Positions 1 to 10,007 of a DNA stretch of 64,000 nucleotides are shown piece by piece. The notes beneath the pieces are model-generated. The model was not told the DNA's origin. It did no database searches and saw only the letters and a program-made list of their open reading frames with translations. The stretch lies in the NCBI GenBank assembly GCA_035610835.1, contig CM069452.1, positions 11,241,109 to 11,305,108 of the forward strand, in the 5' to 3' direction. The position numbers were made by a program, and so were the translations under genes. Origin of the DNA: Ophiura sarsii (lineage: Eukaryota; Echinodermata; Ophiuroidea; Amphilepidida; Ophiuridae). Positions within the stretch are counted from its first letter, which is position 1, and every line of letters begins with the position of its first letter.

Positions 1-697
1 AGATTATATGTATTCCAACATTATAACTCAACGAAATCAACCTTCCTATGTTGACGACCTTACCCCAGCTTAGGTGGTAGGCATACTATAGGGTCATAAT
101 TGTTTTGTAAAAATGACGTGTTTCCATTAGGAGTTATAACAATAGTAATCACGACCGTCAGTGCCCTACTCTTATTCAGAATCACCACAGATTCTTGTAT
201 CAATAGCATTGACTAAAGTTTGTATAAAACATGTAAAAAAGTTTCGGAATATAAACTGTTCTTGCACTTGGTTTCGTTCAATTATTTCTGCGCAATATAC
301 ATTACATGTAGTAGGATCATCCTATTCTTTGTTTTATATATGTATGAGAAGCGTATTAATTTTACTTTGATCGACTATTCGTATTATTATAAAGTTTGTT
401 GTGGCGCACCAATATCGATATAGGTTATCCATGTAGCCATACACAACAGACAAAGGGGAATCGAACCTGGCTTATTCTTCATTCAATTGAATCGGCGCTT
501 GATGTCCAATTTATTTCTTGAACCGTGTTACCTAATTGGCATACATACCATGAAACAGATGTGTCTTCTTGAAAATCTTAAGCACAGTTATTTTCCAGTC
601 AATATTAAGATGGCAGCTAATCCGAAACACAGATAACCTACGCTATTGATTGATTCTGTGAATAGCGTTCTGAACTCATACATTGATCCTATTTCAG
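1..697 (+). other. Intron 11 (3' part) of upstream CYP46A-like copy A
   Basis: This stretch aligns with 47815-48678, the intron that precedes exon 12 of the complete P450 gene downstream. It ends in a pyrimidine-rich TTTCAG acceptor at 697. Copy B carries about 178 extra bases (47971-48148) that are absent here. No coding exon is seen inside it. Confidence 0.8.
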
Positions 698-764
698 CAT
701 TGGTCAAGCGTACTTCCCATTTTCATCTGGATCACGAAATTGCATTGGACAGCACTTTGCGTTG
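698..764 (+). CDS. CYP46A-like copy A, exon 12 (heme-binding exon)
   Basis: The exon is flanked by TTTCAG and GTAAGT. Read with two bases carried over from an exon beyond the window, it encodes IGQAYFPFSSGSRNCIGQ followed by HFAL. This is the P450 heme loop FxxGxRxCxG with its axial cysteine. It differs from copy B exon 12 at two of 67 bases, one changing Phe to Tyr. The reading frame and splice sites are intact, so this looks like the tail of a real second gene. The eleven upstream exons would lie left of base 1. Confidence 0.88.
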
Positions 765-781
765 GTAAGTTAGCATGGTTA

Positions 782-932
782 GTGGAGGCGTCCAATGCTT
801 TGCCGTTGTCGATATCTGAAATGAAAAACTCTCTAGATGCTATCTATGCTTGTGGCATCGCATAGACAACTGAACTTACTTCTACTTCATTTCAGATCGT
901 CAAAGCATTGCCGATTTGTTTGGACGCCACCC
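782..932. repeat. Foldback repeat 17 bp after the exon 12 donor (copy A)
   Basis: A sequence starting GTGGAGGCGTCCAATGC is repeated inverted about 100 bases later (GCATTG ... GGACGCCACC). The arms are about 40 bp and imperfect. The same structure follows exon 12 of copy B at 48754-48906, so it predates the duplication. Confidence 0.7.
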
Positions 933-1634
933 CTTATAGAATGTAACTGTTCTAATCTTGTAGTTTAATGTGATCATGATTAAATTATTTAGTATAGACC
1001 TTTGATACTATACTTCAATTAATGGAAAAGCTGCTTCTGATCATTTATTGGTTCCTTAATAATAGTTATTATAATTAACGCATGTAAAGCGCGCAAATCC
1101 GCAAGAAGCGCCCATGACGCATAAAGAGCAACAAAAACCAGCAGGAAACAAGAAAAGGATAACAGAGCGAAACCCTTTTAAAAATAGACCTACAGAAAAT
1201 AAACATTAAAGCAAAAGGCTTAATTAATTAGGTAAGTGACTTACTAATTATCTTATTGGTCAAAAATGGTCTTAAGATATTTAATTTAAAGTCTTTTGCT
1301 TAAAAACATATCAAACCTCACTGTCAAAATGTATGAGCCTGGTCAGAACTTAGACAATTATTTTCTGAGCATGATTCATCAAAAACCGTGATTCCCTATT
1401 TAAAATGAAGACTCCAGGGGCAAAAACTACTTAATTTTGCAATCTATTTAAATTCGCGAATATATTACAGACTCAAAGTCGCAAAAATAAATATCACAAA
1501 TTTTGCAATTCATGCTTTATGATGGTTATGATTTTGACTTGATTAAATTAAGTAACCGCTTAACTGAACATGCAAAAGTAGTTTTTCAATCCACACAAAT
1601 AACCAATTGCAAAAAGAGCAATTTGGCCTGATTT

Positions 1635-4600
1635 GGCAATATAGTGTAGGATGTTATGTAATTTTGCTTTTTTTTTTTGCTAAGGATGGTTTTTTGGTTT
1701 TATTGGCTAAAGTCGACCCACAGGTATCGGAAATCCATTGGTAGCATTTTTTTCCATCTGCCGATTGGCCGCCATCTTGGATTTTAAAATGGCCGCCATT
1801 TCCAATATAATTTACCCTATAACGTTTGTTCTGAGCAACATATGAAGTCAAACTTGGTGGCAAACCACATGTTTTTAATACAAGGGAGTTCACAAGTGCT
1901 CTAGCTATCTTCCTATGTCTAACATACATGCATAGCCGCCATCTTGGATTTCAAAATGGCCGCCATTTACAAAAAAAGTATTTTGCCATATAACTTTTGT
2001 TCTAAGCAACATATAAAGATGATTTTGGTGGCAAAATCCATGTTTTCAAGAGTTGTTTACAAGACAAGAGTGTGTATAATAGCTGATCTGTTGTTATATA
2101 TTAATTGGCTGATAGTAGTAATTATTAGGGTAATTATTAGGGTGGTTTAAAACTGGCTGTAAGTAGCGCAACTCCAACCTTCTGCTCTACCACAAATTCT
2201 TCCTTCCTCTAACTCCCATCTTGCTCCTTACTCTGCATGCCTCTCCTATGCACCTTTTTCCATGCTTTGCTTTACTATAGGTTGTAGATACAGGAGGCAA
2301 TTCCATCAGCCCTCTGACGGAACTCTGGGGGCATGGTTGGTAGTTCTAGGACTATTGGGAGTAGTCTGGAGGACTATTGATCATTGCTTTTTAGGTTTCA
2401 CTTTAAATCACTGAGACCCGGGTAGAATATACTCATTAGCCTTGGCTGGCAAGTATTCTAGAAGAAGGACAACTTTGATCACAAACCATGCTGCAGGAGT
2501 TCACAAACCATGCTGCAGGAGTTGCGACCGCAGTGATTACAGCAATTGAAAAACCATGATGGCAAACCAAATCAACACTAGGGTTAAAGTCCCTTAAATA
2601 ACGTCTCCTGGAGCAAACTCGGATTTTTCTAAATCAACTGATGACGGCATGCCCCCAAACCCGCAAGGGAGGAGTAAGCTTGACGGCAGAGCGCGCAATA
2701 GGAGACCACTTGCAACATGCAAGACCAATATTACTATATCTACCATGAATGTGAGAACTATCAGAGAGAGTCGATGCAGGGAGGAGCTTGTAACCAATCT
2801 AATTAAATGTAAAATTGACATGATCGGGATACAGGAACACCGCATTGTCCCAGTGAAGTATGATGACCCAGTGAAGTATGAGAGCATTATGGGTGGAACT
2901 CTGATCACTACCTCAGCAACAAGAAATAAAGCAGGTGCAGCTGTAGGTGGAGTCGGGATACTACTCAATAACAGAGCACTCAGATCATTAGCAAGTATCA
3001 AGCCACATTCTGATCGTACACTCATAGTCAATTTCCATGGAAACCCAGCAACAACTGTAGTGGTGACCTACTGCCCTACAAATGTGGCGAATGAAGACAT
3101 CGTAGGAGATCATTACAACAGTCTAAAGGGGGCAATAGACTCCATTCCAGCACAAAACATCTTGCTTGTTGTTGGCGACTTCAATGCTAGGCTTGGAAAG
3201 GATGACGCCAAATTCACTTACCATGATGACACAAATAGAAATGGAAAGTACCTAGCAGACTTGGCTAAAGAGAAAGATCTTATAATCGCAAATACTTACT
3301 TCCGCAAGAAAAAAGGCAAGTTGTGGACATATGTCAGCCCAAGCGGCAACAGACTACAGCTGGACTACATCCTTGTCAGGCGGAAATGGCAAAACAGTGT
3401 TCTAAATTCTGGAGCATATAACACCTTAGCTAGTGTGGGATCTGATAGAATCGTCTCTGCTCGTATCCGATTGGGCCTCAGAAAGAGTAAAATCATCAAA
3501 CGGAAAAAAGCAATACGACTGGAAGCTACTTACAACTGATAATGATCTACAAGCCAAATATAGCATAGAGGTGCATAATAGGTTATAACCCCTCCAGGAT
3601 GAAGTAGAAACTGCATCTGAGAAATATTCCAGATTCATTAAAGCCACTCAAAATGCTGCAGAGGAAGTGATTCCTGTGAGGAAAAAAGAGAAAATAACCT
3701 ACTTCTCAAATGACGCCCAGGTATCAAGGGCGAGATCACAAATTGAAGAAGCGTATGCAAAATATCAACTAGACACTAATGACGAGGAAAATTGGAGAAA
3801 TTATAAGGAGGCTAAGAAGAGCCTAGGGGAGGCTTATGATCATGTGAAAGAGGAAGACCTTACCAATAAGCTTAGAGAGGTAGAAATGCCCACATAAACT
3901 GCAAGGATGGTAAGAGTTGGAAACTGATCAACAAAATATCAGGAAGATTGACTACAAGAAAAGGACAAATCAAAGGATCCACGCAAAAGGAGAGACTAGA
4001 TAATTGGTATACTCATTTCAAAAATCTACTTGTGAGCCCACCGCACATAAGTAATGAAGATGAGGAAATTGCCCCAGTACTATCAAATCTCAGCATAAAA
4101 GAAGGACCCTTTGACTTGGAGGAATATGTGAGGGCTAAGAAGGCACTTGTAGAGGGGAAAAGCAGTGGGGAAGATGGTATCACACCTGAAATGCTCAAAA
4201 GATGTGATTTGGATAATATAATACTGGACTTCTGCAACGATGCCTTGATGAACGGGAAAAAGCCAGACCAATGGTCTATTCTCAACATAATACCAATACC
4301 AAAATCAGGTGATCTCAGTTTGGGAGGCAAAACTACCGTGGAATAAGTCTGAGCTCAATTGTTGCCAAGCTATACAACAAGATGATACTCAACAGAATCA
4401 GACCGGAGCTTGACATCCACTTGAGAGCTAATCAAAATGGCTTTCGAGTTGGACGTACCACGGTTGGCCACATTCTTGCCCTCCGAAGAATTATTGAGGG
4501 AATTAGATCAAACAACCTGCCAGCCATCATAACCTTTATAGACTTCAAGAAGGCGTTTGACACAATACACAGGGGACGAATGCTGCAAATTCTGAAGGCC

Positions 4601-6470
4601 TATGGTATACCTGAGCAGCTTACAAATGCGATTGCAGAAATATACAAGGACACCAAGGCAAAGGTTATATCACCTGATGGGGAAACTGAGGAATTTTAAA
4701 TACTGGCTGGAGTACTACAAGGTGACACCTTGGCTCCATATCTCTTTGTCATGGTTCTCGACTACGCCCTAAGAGAGGCCATAGATGGCAAAGAAGAGGA
4801 GCTAGGATTCCGCTTAACAAAAAGAAGCAGCAGACGAATAGGACCAACCACAGTTACTGACCTTGACTTTGCTGACGACATTGCACTGTTGTCTGAAGAA
4901 GTGTCTCAAGCGCAATCACTACTTAACAGAGTGGAGACTTCGGTAGGTAAAGTTGGGCTCAAAATGAACGCTGCAAAGACAAAGTATATGTCCTTTAACC
5001 AGAAACAAGTACCTGTAATCACCACAAGCGAAGGTATGCACCTTGATAAAGTGGAGGACTTCAAGTATCTTGGAGCCTGGATGAACAGTACTGAAAAGGA
5101 CATCAAAACACGCAAAGCAGCTGCATGGAGAGCTTGTGGCAAACTCAGTCAGTTATGGAAGGCCAAATCACTATCCAGAAAGCTCAAAGAAAGACTGTTC
5201 ATAGCTACTGTAGAATCAGTCATGGACAGTCACCCCAAAGCTTAGTAAACAGCTGGACGGATGTTACACTAGAATGCTTAGAACTGTGTTCCACATCAAC
5301 TGGAGACAGCATGTGACAAATAAGGACCTGTACGCGGATATGCCCAAAGTCTCGGACAAGATCAGGGAGCGTAGATCAAGATTTGCAGGACATTGCTTCA
5401 GAGGGTCCAATGAGCTGGTCTCCAAAATCATACATTGGGTACCAAAGCATGGAGTTAGAAAGCGTGGTAGACCAGCCCTAACCTACATTGACTTACTAGC
5501 GTGACACAGGATTGCAGGTAGAAGAAATCAAGACAGCTATGTTGGATAGGAAGATTTGGAGAGGCATCGTGGTTCGGGAATATCACCCGCCATAAGTCAA
5601 AGTAAGTAAGTCAAGTAATTATGCACATAGGCTAATTTATAGGCCAAATAGGCCTCTAATATTATTAATCATTTTTTTTCCTTTCCTAGATTTTGTTACG
5701 TTTTCTTTGTTTGTTTGGTTTTGCCTTTGATACATGCAATTGAACAAAACAGCAATTACCCCCTATTATAATACAATAATACCCCTCTACAATATAGAGG
5801 GGGTAGCTGCTGTGGATACAAAAGCATACATTTGATTGCTCCTGGTATGTCTTCTTGTTATAAGTCCAATGCAATGTGATCAACCTAATGTATCACCAGT
5901 GGGGTACTACCGGACAATAAATACTAAGTATATGTTACTGCTAAAAATTGAAATTTGTATTGAATTTACAGCTTAATTTATATATAGCAACCATTCATGT
6001 CAAATTAATGGATAACAGATAGAACTGTACACTTAATTGTCAGTAAATAACTCTTGAAAACATAAGCTTTGCCACAAAAATCAGCTTCATATGTTGCTCA
6101 GACAAAAGTTATAGGGTAAAATCTTTTTTATTGTAAATGACGGCCATTTTGAAACCCAAGATGGCGGCCATGCATGTATGTAAGACATCAGAACATAGAT
6201 ACAGAATTTTTGAACTCTCAGGTATTGAAAACATGATTTGCCACCAATTTTGACTTCATAGGTTGCTCAGAACAAAAGTTATATGACAAATTCCATTGGA
6301 AATGGCGGCCATTTTGAAATCCAAGATGGCGGCCATTCCGTGGATGGAAAAAAATGCTACCAATGGATTTCTGATAGCTGAGGGTATACACTATCCAATG
6401 ACACCAAAAAAAGCATCCTTAGCAAAAAAAAATGCAGTAGTTTGAAATCCTACATAACAGCCTACACTAA
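1635..6470. mobile_element. 4.8-kb block bounded by ~0.5-kb inverted repeats
   Basis: The arms at about 1635-2130 and 5970-6470 are imperfect reverse complements; both carry TGCTAAGGATG, GCAACATATGAAGTC-type and GGCCGCCATCTTGG words. Each arm is itself an internal tandem doublet. Between the arms lies a degenerate LINE. The matching intron of copy B (48746-51027) lacks this block, so it was probably inserted into copy A after duplication, or lost from B. It could be a long-TIR DNA transposon into which the LINE jumped, or two independent insertions of one repeat. No transposase is visible. Confidence 0.65.
2165..5620 (+). mobile_element. Degenerate endonuclease/reverse-transcriptase LINE (RTE-like)
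   Basis: An AP-endonuclease domain is read at 2649-3536 (TMNVRTI, GIQEHR, VVGDFNARLG, LDYILV). It is followed in other frames by a linker (3667-3893) and a reverse transcriptase (3948-5240) with motif A FIDFKKAFD, motif B GVLQGDTLAP and motif C DFADD. The C-terminal tail (5274-5500) contains a KRGRPALTYID stretch. The element is broken by frameshifts near 3537, 3880, 4325 and 5240 and by a TAA at 4697. The endonuclease motif that is usually SDH reads SDR here. The 3' end has a short GTAA-type repeat (about 5600-5620). The clade call is tentative. It lies inside the last intron of P450 copy A, in sense orientation. Confidence 0.85.
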
Positions 6471-7008
6471 TATGTTTCCAGATTCGGAAACATATTACAG
6501 GTTGCCAGATTTGGAAATTTGCCCTGACCGTCGATGGGATATGCTTGTATTTGCGCGCATATACTTTGGGGAAACGTAGAAATTTGTTTTATTGGGATAT
6601 TTTGCTTGAAATTTTGATTATTTACGACCGAACCAAAAGTGTTAGGAATTTTAAAACTTGACTAAAGTATAATGGTATGGTAGGCCTAATGTATTACTGG
6701 TTTTCTTTTTAAAGTTGATCTGAGGATCCATGAATCACCATATAGTACGCTCTTACAGGCAGAGACTTTTACCAGAAAATGACAACCAACAAGAAAGAAA
6801 TACTTGTGTTTTGAATGTTCCCGACAAAGGCTTTATAATGGTATACACCATTTATCAGTGGTATATTTGAAAGCTCTGAAATATGGTCCAAATAACTGTG
6901 TGCCGAAAACTGTGGTATTCGAATCCCTACAAGATAAGAACCCACAATGCCCCTTATAGTGAATATTAATATTGCATAAAGTTGCATAACGCTATTTTGT
7001 ATTTTCAG

Positions 7009-7146
7009 ATTGAGGCTCGGGTCGTGCTAGCAAAGCTAATACAACATTTCAATATGGAATTGGTTCCAGACCAGAGTTTTGAGATGGAGAAGACTATTAC
7101 AATTAAACCCAAAGACGGCTGTATGATGTACCTAAAACCTGTTTAG
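7009..7146 (+). CDS. CYP46A-like copy A, terminal exon 13
   Basis: After the acceptor TATTTTCAG the exon encodes IEARVVLAKLIQHF and on to KDGCMMYLKPV then TAG, 45 residues. This is the P450 C-terminus after the L-helix. It differs from copy B exon 13 at five of 138 bases (three silent, two replacements: Val/Ile and Gln/Lys) with no indels. The DNA after the stop is rearranged relative to copy B. Confidence 0.88.
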   Translation: MEARVVLAKLIQHFNMELVPDQSFEMEKTITIKPKDGCMMYLKPV

Positions 7147-7389
7147 TCTATTTTTAGACTGCTGTATCCTCGTACTACTACTATAGGAGGTTGATATGTT
7201 AAGTCAGGAAGATGGTTTAATGAAGTGAAAAGAGTACAATGACAGTAAGCCGGAAATGTGGGTAACGACATAACAAAATATGAACAAATATGAAACAAAC
7301 AAACTCAAAGATAAAGGATACTCAGATATCAATTTCTTTTTATAACTATTTTGATGCGGTTTATTTGTGTACAGCTAGTTACAGTAGTG

Positions 7390-7830
7390 TCAAGTGAGTT
7401 CCAGATTTTAGGTCCATTATAGTTTATTGAATGACGAAGTATTTTAGTATAATATTATCAATAATATAGTTATTAGCGTTTCTAGTGTTATAATTGTGAA
7501 GATCTTTATGTGTAGAGAAGAAACCCCCAAAGGAGTTTGGGAGCGCGTTATTATTGAAACGGAACATAAATAAAGCAGTTTGAAGTTTGTTGATATTGAA
7601 GATATTTAAGGGCATTGAAGTTGTGAAATAGAGGCATTAAATGCGAGTCATATATGATGTACCAGCGCAGATACGTAAAGCCTCCTTTTGATAGATAAAT
7701 AATTTGTCGATTTTTGTCATATCCGTGCCGGGACCCGTGCTCGACCATGGGCTTAGGCCTAGGGATATATGTTTGGATAGAGTAATTGCCCATGCGATGT
7801 TGCAATAAGATATGTGGCAAGACAAGTGTA
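7390..7830 (-). mobile_element. LINE reverse-transcriptase C-terminal fragment
   Basis: Read on the - strand, overlapping frames give stretches such as YQKEALRICAG and, in a shifted frame, NNNALPNSFGGFFSTHK and NYNTRNANNY. These resemble the region after the RT palm in CR1/Rex-like LINEs. Two or more frameshifts are present. It lies inside the rearranged 3' flank of copy A and is absent at the matching point of copy B. Confidence 0.6.
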
Positions 7831-7835
7831 TTAAA

Positions 7836-8165
7836 AAGAGTAATGGTACTTGTTACACAGATTGCTTTAAGTGTATGTTCATACTATGAAGACTAAATAA
7901 CTTACAACAAAAAGGGAAGTTCTTACAACTTTATTATGAAAGGTTACTTCCAGGACCTTAAAACGGATTTTTAGGATTTGATTTATTTCCTTACGATCAA
8001 ACGGACACGTGTCGCGAGAGAGGGTATAATATTAAATTTCAGATCAATCATTTGGGATTAAGGTACATGTTTTAAATGCATAAACAGTCATTTGGACAGT
8101 TTAACTTGGTACATCAAACAGCCGTCTAAGATAGAGCCATCTAAACAGGTTTAGGTACATACGAT
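7836..8165 (-). other. Inverted segment of the P450 3' flank
   Basis: This matches the reverse complement of 51167-51465, the DNA right after the copy B stop codon. It includes a shared block around GACACGTGTCCGTTTGATCG and the repeat of the last codons. Flanking DNA on both sides (exon 13 on the left, 8505 onward on the right) is in the same orientation in both copies, so only this piece is inverted. Confidence 0.8.
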
Positions 8166-8194
8166 ACTTTTTTAAAAATTTTAATTCTAAATAT

Positions 8195-8470
8195 TTACAG
8201 CGGTGGGGCCAAACTTTATAAAGCCTTCCAGGCTTCAGGCTTCTCCACACACTTTCCAACATCACCATTCTGGACCATTCTCATCGCCTGAATTTTTACA
8301 TACATATTAGCTTATCCTTTGTATCATTGTTTTCACTATCGTCTAGATTTAACTCTTTCATGATACCATACCATTCCAGAATATAAATTGATTTCTTGAT
8401 GTTATATTTTGTTATATTGTTATATACGTTGTTGGATTGTGTAAATAAATCTTATGAATGAATGAATGAA
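8195..8470 (+). mobile_element. LINE 3'-end fragment with ATGA tail
   Basis: A non-coding stretch ends in AATAAATCTT followed by a short (ATGA) repeat, typical of 3' tails of CR1-like LINEs. It is absent from copy B. No coding part is recognised. Confidence 0.4.
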
Positions 8471-8679
8471 CCATTTGAAATGTTAATGCAGTAAACATAT
8501 GGGAAGGGTCTGAACTATTTTGAAAACTAAACGGTCTTTTCAGATAAAACAGACGACGTTAGGCACGATTTACCCAAATCGACAAATTGCAAGGGTTTTT
8601 TTAATTAAAAGTTAAAAAGATTCAAGATATCATTTAGCATAATGAAATGCAGTTGGAAAACTTAATTCAATGTAATTAA

Positions 8680-9042
8680 AAGTAGATGTTCTGATTGCTG
8701 GCACAGTTTACCACTTTTGATTTCTATTTTACCTGAAAGGCCATCCTTAAAATGGTTGCATTCCAAAGTTTCAGTTGAATAACTCCAATGGTTCTTATTT
8801 CAAAAGCACAAGGTCACAATAAATGTGCCCATTGCGTAGTACACAAACTGGCGGGTGGTTAACCATCTTTGCCTGTAATTCACCACACTTTAGCCGATAA
8901 TTTTTAAATGGAACATTTCTGGCCCCTAAGATTTTACAGACATAATGAGCAAACTATGGTGATTTTTCTGATATCAAAATATCTTGATGTGAAAAAAAAA
9001 TCATAGCCAAATAAAGGTGATCAGGATTCAGAACATACACCT
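8680..9042 (+). mobile_element. 363-bp miniature element with TTAA target duplication
   Basis: It is bounded by TTAA on both sides (8676-8679 and 9043-9046) and by short inverted ends (AAGTAGATGTTCTG and the complement of GAACATACACCT). A second complete copy lies at 40163-40516, again between TTAA sites, and an inverted partial copy at about 35595-35745. Copy B of the flank has an uninterrupted site near 51683. The TTAA target suggests a Kolobok- or piggyBac-type mobilising enzyme. Confidence 0.75.
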
Positions 9043-9242
9043 TTAATAGACATAGTCCTGGAAACAATAGTGCACCTGATAGTAATTTGAATAGTTGTAT
9101 ACATTACTTACGATGGTCTGTAATATCATACGTATCACTTTTATCATCTCGATGTTCAAACAATTAAAGACTTCAGCTAAACAATCATCTTTAGGTATAA
9201 GACGTCAGATTTGTCAAATTGACAAATACATGAGAGTTGTTA

Positions 9243-9892
9243 CCAGTCCAGGCAAATGACCAAATCTGGAAATGTACTATATCTGGAAATCGATTGCCTG
9301 ATCTGGAAACCAATGCTGTTCACTTTGTGATTAGATTCAAAAACTACAAAATTGATTAAAACATAGATTTCAGCAATTATTTTTACTTTTTAAATTTAAA
9401 AGTTAATTAGACATACCTACCAATTAATGAAAAGCAAAAATTATTACCCGATGATCATTTCTCCACTAATCAATGCTTAATTAAATTAGTTAATTAATCA
9501 ATTAATTCCTTTATTTTTTTTAATGCCCCGATCAAAATTAAAACGCCACGGTGATAATTTAGGTTATTATCGTAGCATGATTTACCAAAAAAATAGTTTG
9601 TCGCCAAACTTAAAATAAGGTCGTCCCCGTGCAGAAAACTGTTAATTTCGTGAACAATTTAATTTCGCAAAAATAGCTCTTGCTCAAATTCGCGAAAATA
9701 ATAACCTTAAAAAATGGCAGTGTATTTATAATGGTATGTTTGTATGGTTTCGACTCGCAAAATTAAGTATCCACAAAATTAAAGCATTTTGGTAGTTCAC
9801 AAAAATAACTACCTGCAAAATAAGTTGATCACTACATTTCCAGATTTGGAAATCAATCCCGATTTCCAGATTTGGTCGTTTGCCTGGACTGG
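9243..9892. mobile_element. 650-bp miniature element with TTA target duplication
   Basis: The ends are CCAGTCCAGGCAAATGACC and its complement GGTCGTTTGCCTGGACTGG, flanked by TTA at 9240-9242 and 9893-9895. Copy B (about 51915) shows an empty site with a single TTA. A 3-bp TTA duplication is typical of PIF/Harbinger elements. A related, inverted copy lies at about 59905-60476. Confidence 0.8.
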
Positions 9893-10007
9893 TTACCTTA
9901 GCTACAGATTTTGAATAAGTTGGTATCATAACAACTTGTCAGTATTGACAAAGCAGATCATTCAATGCAAAACTATCACCAAGCCAATAACTAAATTCAG
10001 ATGTAAT

